A stretch of 64,000 nucleotides of DNA from Synechococcus sp. WH 5701 (lineage in GTDB: Bacteria; Cyanobacteriota; Cyanobacteriia; PCC-6307; Cyanobiaceae). Of the stretch, positions 1 through 8,910 are shown in pieces (within the stretch, counting starts at the first letter, position 1; every line of letters begins with the position of its first letter). Below the pieces are notes generated by a model. That model had not been told where the DNA came from and searched no databases. It worked only from the letters and a program-made list of their open reading frames with translations. Location: assembly GCF_000153045.1 (NCBI RefSeq), contig NZ_CH724159.1, positions 1,723,513-1,787,512 on the forward strand, given 5' to 3'. The translations under genes were made by a program, and so were the position numbers.

Positions 1-300
1 CCCTCGGCCTGGTTCGAGCGGGCGATCATCGAGTTCGGCCAGGCCACGGGCGTGGCGGCCAGCGGCCTGCTGCTGCTGCGCATGGCTGATCCACTGGATC
101 GCAGCGAGGCCCTGCAGCCGTTTTCGATCAAACAACTGCTGTTGCAGCCGATCGTGGCCGGCGGAGTGATCACGGTGGTGGCGCCGCTGGCGGTGAGCAG
201 CTGGGGGCTGCCGGCCTGGACCGGGCTCTGCCTGGCGCTGGTGCTGGTCTGGGGCGGTCTGGGCCTGGCCCTGATGGCCAGCTCCCGCACCCCCGCCTGA
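1..300 (+). CDS. gltS: Sodium/glutamate symporter (GltS-like), C-terminal part
   Basis: This is the last 99 codons of a gene that begins outside the window; the frame is open from base 1. The peptide has the pattern EFGQATGV followed by LLLLRMADP and then FSIKQLL, which resembles the C-terminal region of GltS sodium:glutamate symporters. Two hydrophobic segments follow, about residues 50-65 and 73-93 of the visible part, and the protein ends shortly after the last one, as expected for an inner-membrane carrier. It converges on the aldolase gene with only 5 bases between the stops. The family call rests on remembered motif similarity over a short stretch, so another carrier of the same fold is possible. 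Confidence 0.65.
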   Translation, partial: PSAWFERAIIEFGQATGVAASGLLLLRMADPLDRSEALQPFSIKQLLLQPIVAGGVITVVAPLAVSSWGLPAWTGLCLALVLVWGGLGLALMASSRTPA

Positions 301-305
301 GACCC

Positions 306-2387
306 TCAGCGCACCATCGCCGCCACGTTGCCTCCATCAACGGTGAGGACCGCGCCCGTGGTGCGCTCCATCAGGGCCAGGGCCACAAAGGCCTCGGCCA
401 CATCACTGGCCCGCACCTCCTGGCCCAGCAGGTTGCCGGCCATGTAAGCCTCCTCGCTGACTCCCCGGGCGGCGGAGCGTTTCTGGATCATGCCCTCATC
501 GAGCAGGCCGGAGCGGATGCGATCGGCATTGATCGCGTTGGCACGCACCCCTTCGCGGCCGCCCTCGAGGGCGTACTGGCGCATCAGGGCCAGCAGAGCC
601 GCCTTGGCGATGCCATAGGCGCCGAAACCGGGCCCGGGGTTGAGCGCCTGCTTGCTCACGTTGAAGAGCAGCTGACCGCCCATGCCCTGGGCGCGGAAGA
701 TGGCCATCGCCGCCTGGGCGACGCTCTGGTGGGCGAAGAGGTTGAGCTCGAAACTGGAGCGCAGGTCAGCGTCGCTGAGCTCGGCGATGGCACCACTCCA
801 GGCGGCACCGGCATTACTGACCACGATGTCGAGGCCACCGAAGTGGCCCGCCACCGCCGCCAGCGCCTGGCGCACCGCCTGGGGATCGGTGAGATCGCAG
901 GCCAGACCCAGGGCGCGGCGCCCGCAGGCGGCGGCCACCGCCATGGCCTGCTCCCCCTGGCAATCGAGCACCGCCACATCGGCGCCCCGCTGGGCGAAGG
1001 CGCGGGCAGTGGCGGCACCGATCGCTCCGGCGCCTCCCGTCACCAGCACCACCCGGCGGGCCAGGGGCAGCTCTTTGGCCTTACCGAGCTTGGCCTGCTC
1101 CAGGCTCCAGTACTCCATGTCGAAGGTGTCGTCTTCGCCCACGGGCTGGAAGCGGCCCAGGGCCTCCGCAGCGAGCAGGGTGCGGGCCCAGGCTTCGGCG
1201 ATGTCGGCGGTGACGGCGGCCTCCTGGGCCGAGCGGCCCAGGCCCACCAGCCCCAGGCCCGGCAACGCCAGCACCCGCGGCAGGGGATCCAACGGCGTGC
1301 GCCCGCCGCCGACCCGAGCGTTCTGGCGGGCCACGTAGGTCTTGTAGGCAGCAATGAAGACCTCAAGCGCCGTGGCGGCGGCCGCCGTCCAGGTGGCCAG
1401 ATCGCCGCAGGCGGGCGGCAGCACCAGGGGCTGGGCCTTGGTGCGGATCACGTGGTCGGGGGTGGCCACGCCGCGGCCAGCCCACTCGGGCAGGCGCTGA
1501 TCGTTGACCACCGCCAGGGCGGGCTCCGAAGCTCGCAGATCAAGCAGCCAGCGGCGGGGGGCGCCTTCGGCCTCGGCGCCTCGGCTGAACAATCCGCGCA
1601 GCACCGGCAGCACAGCCGCCGCAGGAATGGGGGGCTCCGGCATGGGCCGCGGCTGGGCCTGGGCGCTCAGCCGGGCCAGGCGCGCCTCGGCCTCCCCCAC
1701 CAGAGCCAGCATCCGACCGTAGCTCTGCTCGGCCGTGGCCCCGAAGGAGAACAGCCCGTGCTGGAGCAGCACCATCCCTTCCAGCTCCACCCCTGCGGCC
1801 CTGGCGCGCTTTTCGGCCGCTTCAAAGGCCTCAGCCGCCGCCAGGGCCAGGGCGAAGCCAGGCATCACATAGGGAACGAGGGCAACCCGATTGCCGTAGA
1901 GCTCGCGGCAGATCGCCGCCGCGTCGGGTTGATCGGCCAGGGCCAGAAGAGCGATCGAATGGGTGTGATCGACGAACTTGTGGGGCAGAAAGGCGTGGAG
2001 GAGGGCCTCCACCGAAGGGTTGGGGGCCGATGGGTCGATCAGGTTGCGGCGCTGGGCCGCCACCATGTCTTCGTCGCTGAGGCTCGTGAGGGCCCGCAGC
2101 GCCTGCAGCGGCTCAAGTCTCACGGCGGGGTGACCGGGGGGTTCGATCGTGGCCAGGTCCCAGCCGCTGCCTTTGACGCACAGCACCGGAATGGTCTCCC
2201 CCAGCAGGCCCGTGACCGTGGTTTTCACCGACGTGTTGCCGCCCCCGTGCAGCACCAGATCGGGGTCAGCGCCGAGCAGGCGGGCGCTGTAGGTGCGCAG
2301 GGCCAGGTCTTTGCTGATGCCCTCGGCGCCGTAGCGGGCCACAGCGGCCTCGGCCTCGGCCTGCGACCAGCGGTTCTGACTCGGCAT
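306..2387 (-). CDS. Bifunctional class II aldolase/short-chain dehydrogenase
   Basis: A 693-residue fusion. The N-terminal half is a class II aldolase domain (LVLHGGGNTSVK near residue 45 and the metal-site stretch VDHTHSIALL near 140). The C-terminal third is a short-chain dehydrogenase with a Rossmann motif VTGGAGAIGAAT near residue 445 and a YGIAK active-site Tyr/Lys pair. This layout matches the RhaD/YuxG-type proteins annotated as rhamnulose-1-phosphate aldolase/lactaldehyde dehydrogenase; the true substrate in cyanobacteria is not evident. No other sugar catabolism gene is nearby. The chosen ATG at 2387 gives the compact N terminus; an ATG six codons upstream (2405) is also possible. 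Confidence 0.85.
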   Translation of the reverse strand: MPSQNRWSQAEAEAAVARYGAEGISKDLALRTYSARLLGADPDLVLHGGGNTSVKTTVTGLLGETIPVLCVKGSGWDLATIEPPGHPAVRLEPLQALRALTSLSDEDMVAAQRRNLIDPSAPNPSVEALLHAFLPHKFVDHTHSIALLALADQPDAAAICRELYGNRVALVPYVMPGFALALAAAEAFEAAEKRARAAGVELEGMVLLQHGLFSFGATAEQSYGRMLALVGEAEARLARLSAQAQPRPMPEPPIPAAAVLPVLRGLFSRGAEAEGAPRRWLLDLRASEPALAVVNDQRLPEWAGRGVATPDHVIRTKAQPLVLPPACGDLATWTAAAATALEVFIAAYKTYVARQNARVGGGRTPLDPLPRVLALPGLGLVGLGRSAQEAAVTADIAEAWARTLLAAEALGRFQPVGEDDTFDMEYWSLEQAKLGKAKELPLARRVVLVTGGAGAIGAATARAFAQRGADVAVLDCQGEQAMAVAAACGRRALGLACDLTDPQAVRQALAAVAGHFGGLDIVVSNAGAAWSGAIAELSDADLRSSFELNLFAHQSVAQAAMAIFRAQGMGGQLLFNVSKQALNPGPGFGAYGIAKAALLALMRQYALEGGREGVRANAINADRIRSGLLDEGMIQKRSAARGVSEEAYMAGNLLGQEVRASDVAEAFVALALMERTTGAVLTVDGGNVAAMVR

Positions 2388-2488
2388 CCGGCGGAGTGGC
2401 GGCAATTGGCCAGGAGGCTAGGGAAGGGCGCAGCAGCAGGACCCGTGCCAGCATCAAGGCCATTGAGCCGGCGCCAACCGCCACGGCC

Positions 2489-3589
2489 ATGGGGCGATCC
2501 AGCAGGTCCGGTCGGCGCCGCCAGGCACGCACGCTCAGCGGCGAGGGCAGCAAAGCCGGGATGGCGCCGGGAACGATGGTGTTCGTCGGCGAGCGCAAGT
2601 GTGAACGCGCCCGTGTCGACATCTTCGATTACAACGCCGAGCAGCTGAGTGAAACCCAGGATGTGGAACTGAGCCAGTGCTTCGAGCAGGCCCTGGCTGA
2701 GAACAGCGTGACCTGGATCAACGTCAACGGCATCCACGACGTGGGCTTGATCGAAAGACTGGGAGAACACTTTGGCCTCCACCCGATGACGCTGGAAGAT
2801 CTGGTGAATACCAGCCAGCGCCCCAAGCTGGAGGAGTTCGGTCACTACCTGCTGATCGTGATGAAGATGATGGAGTTCGAGCGCAGCAGCGCCTCGATCA
2901 GCATCGAGCACCTCAGCCTGATCGTGGCCGAGAATGTGGTGCTCTCCTTCCTGGAGGATGAGGGAGATGTCTTCGATTCCCTGCGTGCAAGAATCAGGAA
3001 GGGCAAGGGCCGAATCCGGCAGCTGAAGGCCGACTACCTCGCCTACGCAATGATGGACACGGTGGTGGATCACTACTTCCAGGCCATCGAGCAGATCGGT
3101 GATCACATCGAGGAGATCGATGACAAGATTCTCGAAGACCCAAGCCCTGATGACATCCAGGACATCCATTATCTCAAGCGCGACGTGCTGACGCTGCGCA
3201 AGGCGGCATGGCCCTGCCGTGAAGTGATCAGTGCGATCGAGAAGGGATCCTCACCGGTGCTGACCAACAGCACCCGGGTGTACTGGCGCGATCTCTACGA
3301 CCACACCATTCAGGTGATCGACATGGTGGAAACCTACCGGGACATCCTCGGCGGCATGCACGACACCTACCTCTCCAGTCTCAGCAACCGCATGAACGAA
3401 GTCATGAAGACGCTCACGATCATCTCGTCGATCTTCATCCCGCTCACCTTCATCGCGGGCGTCTACGGCATGAACTTCGAGAACATGCCGGAGCTGCGCT
3501 GGCGGCTCGGCTATCAGGCCACACTGGGGCTGATGGTGCTGATCGGCGCGGGTCTAGCGCTCTACTTCCGCCGCCGCCGCTGGCTCTGA
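2489..3589 (+). CDS. corA: Magnesium/cobalt transport protein CorA
   Basis: A 366-residue inner-membrane divalent cation channel. The protein aligns along its length, from memory, with Thermotoga Cor[11 protein letters not shown] at the N terminus, [24 protein letters not shown], a long helical region with [11 protein letters not shown], and the diagnostic [13 protein letters not shown] at the end of the first of two C-terminal membrane helices. The protein ends in a basic tail (FRRRRWL). The start at 2489 gives a length close to the family norm; the frame is open further upstream to 2396 and an ATG at about 2558 is another candidate. It diverges from the aldolase and converges on mtnA, with the two 3' ends overlapping by 36 bases. 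Confidence 0.93.
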   Translation: MGRSSRSGRRRQARTLSGEGSKAGMAPGTMVFVGERKCERARVDIFDYNAEQLSETQDVELSQCFEQALAENSVTWINVNGIHDVGLIERLGEHFGLHPMTLEDLVNTSQRPKLEEFGHYLLIVMKMMEFERSSASISIEHLSLIVAENVVLSFLEDEGDVFDSLRARIRKGKGRIRQLKADYLAYAMMDTVVDHYFQAIEQIGDHIEEIDDKILEDPSPDDIQDIHYLKRDVLTLRKAAWPCREVISAIEKGSSPVLTNSTRVYWRDLYDHTIQVIDMVETYRDILGGMHDTYLSSLSNRMNEVMKTLTIISSIFIPLTFIAGVYGMNFENMPELRWRLGYQATLGLMVLIGAGLALYFRRRRWL

Positions 3590-4708
3590 GCCCGGGGCCA
3601 GCGGTCCATAGAGGCTCCGCAATCCCGCTTCGCTGGCCGGTGCCACCCCTCGCTCGGTGATCAGGGCCGTGACCAGCCGCGCCGGGGTGACATCGAAGGC
3701 AGGGTTGAAGCCTCTGCTCCCCTGGGGGGGCAGCTGCACCAGGGCGACCTCACCCGCTGCGGAGCCGGTCAGGGCCAGCCCCTGGATGTGAGTCACCTCC
3801 TCGGGGGAGCGGGCCTCGATCGGGATCCCGGCCACACCATCGGCGAGGGTCCAGTCGATGGTGGAGGCGGGCAGCGCCACGTAGAAGGGCACGCCGTTGT
3901 CGTGGGCGGCCAGGGCCTTGAGGTAGGTGCCGATCTTGTTGCAGACATCCCCCGTGCGGGTGGTGCGGTCGGTGCCCACGATCACCGCATCCACCAGGCC
4001 GTGCTGCATCAGGTGACCGCCGGCGTTGTCGACGATGACGGTGTGGGGCACCCCTTCACGACCAAGCTCAAAGGCGGTGAGGCTGGCGCCCTGGTTGCGG
4101 GGGCGTGTTTCATCCACCCAGACATGGATAGGCAGCCCGGCGCGGTGAGCCTTGTAGATCGGCGCCAGGGCGGTGCCCCAGTCGACGGTGGCCAGCCAGC
4201 CGGCGTTGCAGTGGGTGAGCACATTCAGGGGTTCCTGCCGCCGCTCGGGAGGCCGCTCAGCCGCCAGCCGCCTCAAGAGCTCCAGTCCGTGATCGCCGAT
4301 CGCCGCGCACATGGCCACATCCTCATCGGCGATGACGGCCGCCTCCGCCGCCGCCGCGGCGGCGCGCTCGGCCACAGGCAGCGGCGTCACCCGGTCACGC
4401 ACCCGCTCCAGGGCCCAGCGCAGGTTGATCGCGGTGGGGCGGGTGGCGTTGAGCCGCTCGAAGGCCGCCACCAGGGAGGCATCCCCCGGATCGGCCTGCA
4501 GGGCGAGCATCAGGCCGTAGGCGCCGGTGACACCGATCAGGGGGGCGCCGCGCACCACCATGGTGGTGATCGCCTCGGCGGCCTGATCGAGCGTGGCAAG
4601 CGAGCGGGTGCTGAAGCTGTGGGGCAAGCGGGTCTGATCGATCACCCCCACCGAGCGGCCGCCGTCCTCGAGCCAGATCGTGCGCCAGGCCTTGCCGTCG
4701 ATGTTCAT
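3554..4708 (-). CDS. mtnA: S-methyl-5-thioribose-1-phosphate isomerase
   Basis: A 384-residue cytosolic isomerase of the methionine salvage pathway, converting methylthioribose-1-phosphate to methylthioribulose-1-phosphate. Diagnostic motifs are [14 protein letters not shown] near residue 45, [10 protein letters not shown] with the catalytic cysteine near 165, [11 protein letters not shown] and [12 protein letters not shown] with the catalytic aspartate near 245. The ATG at 4708 ([15 protein letters not shown]) matches the usual family N terminus; the frame is open for 15 further codons upstream, but these look unrelated. The 3' end overlaps corA by 36 bases on the opposite strand. No other methionine salvage gene is in the window. 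Confidence 0.93.
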   Translation of the reverse strand: MNIDGKAWRTIWLEDGGRSVGVIDQTRLPHSFSTRSLATLDQAAEAITTMVVRGAPLIGVTGAYGLMLALQADPGDASLVAAFERLNATRPTAINLRWALERVRDRVTPLPVAERAAAAAAEAAVIADEDVAMCAAIGDHGLELLRRLAAERPPERRQEPLNVLTHCNAGWLATVDWGTALAPIYKAHRAGLPIHVWVDETRPRNQGASLTAFELGREGVPHTVIVDNAGGHLMQHGLVDAVIVGTDRTTRTGDVCNKIGTYLKALAAHDNGVPFYVALPASTIDWTLADGVAGIPIEARSPEEVTHIQGLALTGSAAGEVALVQLPPQGSRGFNPAFDVTPARLVTALITERGVAPASEAGLRSLYGPLAPGSEPAAAAEVER

Positions 4709-4830
4709 CCGATGCCGCGTGCCACGTGTCGCCGGCCCATGCTGACAAACCACAGGGCGCTGGCACCGACCCGGGAGCAGCGGGTCCAGGACTGGTTCCT
4801 AAGCTGAACCGGACCTCGCCGCGAGGCACC

Positions 4831-5202
4831 ATGCCGAGCAATCCCGTCACCTGGTTCGAGCTCAACGTGAGCGACATCGAGCGGGCCAAGGCCTTCTACG
4901 CCGCGGTGTTCCAGGTGGAGTTCCAGGACCTCTCCAATCCCGAGATGGACTACTGGTGCTTCCCGATGGACACCTCCCAGGTGGGCGCCGGCGGCGCGCT
5001 GATGCGCATGGCCGGCTGCGAGCCCGGCAAGGGCGGAACGATGGTGTACTTCAGCTGCGAGGACTGCGCCATTGAGGAAAGCCGCGTCGTGCCGGCCGGC
5101 GGCCAGGTCTGCCGCCCGAAGATGGCGATCGGCGAGTTCGGCTTCATCTCGGTGGTGCTCGACACGGAGGGCAATCCGATCGGATTGCATTCCATGCGTT
5201 GA
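4831..5202 (+). CDS. VOC (glyoxalase/bleomycin resistance) family protein
   Basis: A 123-residue small protein with the vicinal-oxygen-chelate fold signature. The N-terminal TWFELNVSDIERAKAFYAAVF is the common opening strand-helix of this superfamily, and the C-terminal SVVLDTEGNPIGLH carries the usual closing strand. It probably forms a dimer with a metal or ligand site; the substrate cannot be deduced. The ATG at 4831 gives a complete domain. It stands alone: mtnA diverges upstream, and the antiporter gene converges 17 bases downstream. Confidence 0.8.
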   Translation: MPSNPVTWFELNVSDIERAKAFYAAVFQVEFQDLSNPEMDYWCFPMDTSQVGAGGALMRMAGCEPGKGGTMVYFSCEDCAIEESRVVPAGGQVCRPKMAIGEFGFISVVLDTEGNPIGLHSMR

Positions 5203-5219
5203 TGCCTGCTGGCGCGTCT

Positions 5220-5996
5220 TCAGCGCACGCTGAGTGGATCCCAGGCCTCGGGGCCGATCACGAAGAGGATGTCGCCCGCCAGCAGGCGGGTGTGGCCGTG
5301 GGGATGCGTGATGGGTTCCCCAGAACGGGTGATCGCCAGGATCGTGACGTTGTGCTCCGCGCGCAGACCGCAGCTGGCGATGGTGTGGCCCACCAGCGGT
5401 GACTGCTCGGCCAGGCGCAGGGAGTGGGTGGTGAGGTGGGGAACGGCGACGCGCAGGTCACTCACGGCCGTGGACTCCGGCGAGAGGCTGCGGGCCATCT
5501 GGCGCCAGCCGCCGCGCACTTCAGCGATCAGACGCTTGATGTCGTCGCGGGGCACGAGCATCCGCGCCAGCACACGGGAGAACACCTCGATCGACACCTC
5601 GAGTTCATCGGCGATCACCTCATCGGCTCCCAGCGCCAGCAGGGTTTCCACCTCGCGCAGATAGCGGCTGCGCACCAGGATGAAGGCATCGGGAGCAAAG
5701 CGGCGCGCCAGTTCCACGACGCGCCGGGCACCGGCGGGATCATCGATCACCACCACGATGGCGCGGGCCCGATCGGCATGCACCAGGCGCAGGATCGGCT
5801 CCTGGCTGGCATCGCCGTAGTGAATCGGCTCACCGGCGCTGAGGGCATCGCGCACGATCGCGGCGTTCACATCCAGCACGGCATAGGGGATGTCGCAGCG
5901 CCGGGCCGTGCGGGCCAGGTTGGCGCCGGTGACCCCGAAGCCCACGATCAGGATGTGACCGCTGAGGCCATCGGTGCTGCCGGAGCTGACCGGCAC
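5220..5996 (-). CDS. RCK (TrkA-N/TrkA-C) half of a frameshifted Kef-type antiporter
   Basis: A 258-codon frame encoding a nucleotide-binding regulatory domain: GHILIVGFGVTGANLA (Rossmann glycine loop) at about residues 12-28, then VLDVNAA, HYGDAS and a TrkA-C-like domain near the C terminus (HNVTILAITRSGE, LLAGDILFVIGP). It has no convincing start of its own: ATG/GTG choices fall in the linker, and the frame stays open upstream with sensible sequence (RRLERRRLVPV) that joins the membrane half across a run of eight C on the coding strand (6023-6030). It is therefore best read as the C-terminal part of one antiporter polypeptide and not as a free gating subunit. Confidence 0.8.
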   Translation of the reverse strand: MPVSSGSTDGLSGHILIVGFGVTGANLARTARRCDIPYAVLDVNAAIVRDALSAGEPIHYGDASQEPILRLVHADRARAIVVVIDDPAGARRVVELARRFAPDAFILVRSRYLREVETLLALGADEVIADELEVSIEVFSRVLARMLVPRDDIKRLIAEVRGGWRQMARSLSPESTAVSDLRVAVPHLTTHSLRLAEQSPLVGHTIASCGLRAEHNVTILAITRSGEPITHPHGHTRLLAGDILFVIGPEAWDPLSVR

Positions 5997-7189
5997 CAGG
6001 CGGCGGCGCTCCAGCCGCCGCAGGGGGGGGTGGTGGCCACCCAGGCGGCCAGGCCTGGACCACAGGCCACCAGGGCCGGGGTGAGCATCATGCTCAGCAC
6101 GGCCACATCCAGAACGGTCTGGAAGATGTCGGGACCGAGCAGGCCGGTGCTCACGCCGGCCTTGGTGGCCACCAGGGAGAATTCACCCACCTGGGCGAGC
6201 GCCAGGCCGGTGAGCACCGACCCTCCCAGGGGCAGGCCCACCACCAGGGCCGAGCCGGCGGCCACCAGGGGTTTGACCAGCACCACCCCCAGGGTGAGCA
6301 GCAGCAGCGAGAGCGGGTGGGCGAGCATGAACTGGATGTCGAGCAGCATGCCGATCGACACGAAGAACAGGCTCATCAACACATCGCGGAAGGGCAGCAT
6401 CACCGCCACCGCCTGATGGGAATACTCCGACTCCGAGAGAATGAAGCCCGCCAGAAAAGCACCCAGCGCCAGTGACAACCCCAGCGACTGGGTCATCATC
6501 GCGATGCCCACACAAAGGCTGAACACACCGAGCAAAAAGGCCTCCGAACTGCGGGTGCGGGTGATGCGCTCCAGCAGCCAGGGCACGATCCAGCGCCAGG
6601 CCAGCCACGCCACGAGGGCCACGAGGGCGATCCTTCCCAGCAGGGCCGCGATCGTCCCTCCTCCCGACGCCGACCCCACCCCAGCGAGCAGGGGAGCGAT
6701 CAGCATCACCGGAACAACACCCACATCCTGATAGATCAGGATTGCCAGAGTGGTGCGCCCATGCGGTGTTTCCAGTTCGGCTCGCTCCTGCAGCATGCGC
6801 AGCACGATGGCCGTGCTGGAGAGCGCCACCACGAAGCCCACATACACCCCCTGTCCTGGGGAGAGCCCCAGCCCCATGCAGATCGCCCCCACCAGGGCTG
6901 CGGTGCCGAAGAACTGCAGGGAGCCGCCGATGAGGAAATGACGGCTCAGACGCGCCACGTCCGCCAGGGAGATCTCCAGCCCGATCACGAACAGCAGCAG
7001 CACCACGCCGATCTCGGCCAGCAGTTCGATCTCGTGGACGTTCTGCACCAGCCGGAACAGATCCGGCCCGGCGAGTACACCCGCCAGCAGCAGGCCGATC
7101 GAGCTGGGAATGCTGAAGCGGTGACAGAGCACCACCGCCACGGCCGACATCGTGAAGATCACGACAATGTCGAGCAGAAGGGATGTCAT
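5948..7189 (-). CDS. Kef-type monovalent cation:proton antiporter, membrane half (frameshifted)
   Basis: Encodes the membrane domain of a CPA2-family antiporter: about 12 hydrophobic helices with SSIGLLLAGVLAGPDLF near residue 33, ALSSTAIVLRML and GAFLAGFILSESEY, all typical of KefB/KefC. Genuine sequence runs to about residue 388 (WVATTPP); after the C8 tract at 6023-6030 the frame reads low-complexity residues and stops at 5948. One extra C, or two fewer, would fuse it to the RCK frame and give roughly 675 aa, the normal length for this family. The ATG at 7189 lies one base after the stop of the upstream small gene, so the two are probably cotranscribed. The break may be a mutation or a sequencing error. 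Confidence 0.88.
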   Translation of the reverse strand: MTSLLLDIVVIFTMSAVAVVLCHRFSIPSSIGLLLAGVLAGPDLFRLVQNVHEIELLAEIGVVLLLFVIGLEISLADVARLSRHFLIGGSLQFFGTAALVGAICMGLGLSPGQGVYVGFVVALSSTAIVLRMLQERAELETPHGRTTLAILIYQDVGVVPVMLIAPLLAGVGSASGGGTIAALLGRIALVALVAWLAWRWIVPWLLERITRTRSSEAFLLGVFSLCVGIAMMTQSLGLSLALGAFLAGFILSESEYSHQAVAVMLPFRDVLMSLFFVSIGMLLDIQFMLAHPLSLLLLTLGVVLVKPLVAAGSALVVGLPLGGSVLTGLALAQVGEFSLVATKAGVSTGLLGPDIFQTVLDVAVLSMMLTPALVACGPGLAAWVATTPPCGGWSAAAWCRSAPAAPMASAVTS

Positions 7190-7190
7190 G

Positions 7191-7598
7191 TCACTGCCAT
7201 GTGCGGCCATCGGTGCTGCGGTAGGTTCCGCCTCCCTGGTTGCCACCGCCGGCGCCCAGGGCCTGCATCAGCAGGTACACCTCCAGAGTGTCTCCCTTGC
7301 GCTCGATGGTCTGCTTGAAGCAGAACGCGATGGGGTAAAAGTCGGGCTTGAGCACCAGCTCCCGGCGGAGACTTCGGCGGCTGACCTCAAGCTTGTAGAG
7401 CTTGCAATCCTGAAGCAGAAAGGCCATCTCCTGGCCGTTGAGAGTGGTCTGGAACACGCGACCTCCCTTCGAGGCCACCTCCTGCCGCAGCCTCTCCAGC
7501 CGCCAGGCGGGTGAGTTCCAGATGTGCCGCGCTGTGATCAGGAGCAGAACAAGGCCGCCCGCCAGGGCCAGGGCAGGGAGGGGCCTGAATGCAGCCAT
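7191..7598 (-). CDS. Conserved-looking single-span membrane protein, unknown function
   Basis: A 135-residue protein with an N-terminal hydrophobic segment (about residues 8-22, LALAGGLVLLLITA) and then a soluble region rich in charged residues (WRLERLRQEVASKGG, FLLQDCKLYKLEV). The C terminus turns into a glycine-rich stretch ending in RSTDGRTWQ. I do not recognise a family. The stop lies one base before the start of the Kef-type antiporter, which suggests translational coupling and perhaps a role with it. The segment could be a signal anchor or an uncleaved signal peptide. Confidence 0.6.
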   Translation of the reverse strand: MAAFRPLPALALAGGLVLLLITARHIWNSPAWRLERLRQEVASKGGRVFQTTLNGQEMAFLLQDCKLYKLEVSRRSLRRELVLKPDFYPIAFCFKQTIERKGDTLEVYLLMQALGAGGGNQGGGTYRSTDGRTWQ

Positions 7599-7741
7599 GG
7601 GCGATGCCCGGGCGAGGCTTCAGGTTACCGGGGCTGAGCTGGGAGCCCTGAGACGATCGCTGGCTGGTGTCCGATGAGCGTGCCGCCGGAAAGTCGGGAC
7701 CGGACCTGTCGGGTCCCGTTGTCTGGATGGGGATGGAAGGG

Positions 7742-8320
7742 TCAGGCTGCACCTGGCCGCTGCCGGACCAGGAGTGCACATCCCATGGCCATCAGTCCAC
7801 AATTTTGGAGCGCACTGCCGATCGTTTGAAGGACTTCGGGAGAGGGAATGAGCGCCAGCAGCAGATTCAGAACAAGACCCGAGGCAAACAGCAACAGGGG
7901 CCACCTGGGCCGCCAGCCTGCAAGCAGTGCCGACCAGACGAACAGAAAACCTCCGAGCACCATGACGGCGCCGTGGACCGTGTAGAGAGTGCCCAGACGA
8001 GACCACAAGGCCTCGTAGGTGGGAATTCCCTCAGCGAGGGAATACAGAGTTGTATGGGCAAAGTAGGTGAAAGCGACTCCATAGAGACCTGCACCGATCA
8101 GGCCAAGCAGGTTCTGCCGCGGCTCACACACGGCATGGAGCCCGAGAAGCAACCAGGGCATCGGCAGGAAGGCGACGTAGTTGAGCCAGAGCTGGGCTGT
8201 CGAGAAACCGCCGTGGCGCCACTCCAGGATGTCCGTGATCACGTGCAGCGCAGGGGCGACAAGAGCGGCGATGCCCACCGCAATGGCCAACTGGGACCGG
8301 GGAGATTCACGAGGATTCAT
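7742..8320 (-). CDS. Multi-span membrane protein, unknown function
   Basis: A 192-residue very hydrophobic protein with five or six likely membrane helices (for example near residues 10-28, 45-60, 72-92, 115-132, 138-155 and 162-185). No motif ties it to a known transporter. It follows the 141-codon membrane gene by 12 bases on the same strand, so the two probably form a unit. Base composition is visibly lower in GC than that of the neighbouring housekeeping genes, which is compatible with acquisition from elsewhere. Confidence 0.6.
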   Translation of the reverse strand: MNPRESPRSQLAIAVGIAALVAPALHVITDILEWRHGGFSTAQLWLNYVAFLPMPWLLLGLHAVCEPRQNLLGLIGAGLYGVAFTYFAHTTLYSLAEGIPTYEALWSRLGTLYTVHGAVMVLGGFLFVWSALLAGWRPRWPLLLFASGLVLNLLLALIPSPEVLQTIGSALQNCGLMAMGCALLVRQRPGAA

Positions 8321-8332
8321 CGGCGCCAGGGA

Positions 8333-8758
8333 TCAGGCCCCATGGTCCTGGCTGGCGAAGGCCCGATGCCTGGGAAGACGAAGCCTTGGCATGGCAGCAA
8401 AGATGAGCAGCATGACCATGTAGACCGAGCCTGAGACCTGATCTCGGCTGATGATGAACTGCGCGATGGACCGTTGCTGAAGGACTACGGCAAGGGTCAA
8501 CTCCGCGGCAATCACCAGAGCGAGGGCCAGGCCGCCAGTGATCAGCGAGCGGACCGGCGAGCAGATGTCAGGAAAGCGGCGAAGTATGTGCCCGGCGGCC
8601 AGATAGATGACCACAGCCATGATCGGCATCTCCAAAAGTTCCGCCCATCGTTCACCGATGCGAGGGACCAGGAGGGGAACCCTGACCAGACCGAGCAGGA
8701 ACCCGGCGCCGAGAACGATGGCGCCATAAGCGAGACCTGCCTGAATGACCTTTGGCAT
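8333..8758 (-). CDS. Four-span membrane protein, unknown function
   Basis: A 141-residue protein with about four hydrophobic helices. The stretch GFLLGLVRVPLLVPRIGERWAE, followed by LLEMPIMAVVIYLAAG, resembles a small conserved bacterial membrane family of unknown role that I recall from proteobacteria and planctomycetes. It is the first gene of a probable two-gene unit with the 192-residue membrane protein. GC content looks lower than the window average. The ATG at 8758 gives MPKVIQAGLAYGAIV, a good membrane-helix start. Confidence 0.6.
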   Translation of the reverse strand: MPKVIQAGLAYGAIVLGAGFLLGLVRVPLLVPRIGERWAELLEMPIMAVVIYLAAGHILRRFPDICSPVRSLITGGLALALVIAAELTLAVVLQQRSIAQFIISRDQVSGSVYMVMLLIFAAMPRLRLPRHRAFASQDHGA

Positions 8759-8910
8759 ACTCGCCCCTGGGTCTGACGCTGAAACTCTGCCGTGCCGCGA
8801 AGAAGATCAGTCGGCCTGACTGACTTGATGTTGACGGTGCATGCAGCCGCGTGGCGCCGCCGCCGGCACCCATCCAGACTGCACAAACCGCTCAGCCACC
8901 CCCGGGGGCC

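Noticed and set aside
729..2648. Long plus-strand frame opposite the aldolase/dehydrogenase
   Set aside because: Composition is the His/Gln/Gly/Arg-rich pattern of GC-rich antisense shadows, and the minus-strand gene has clear motifs throughout.
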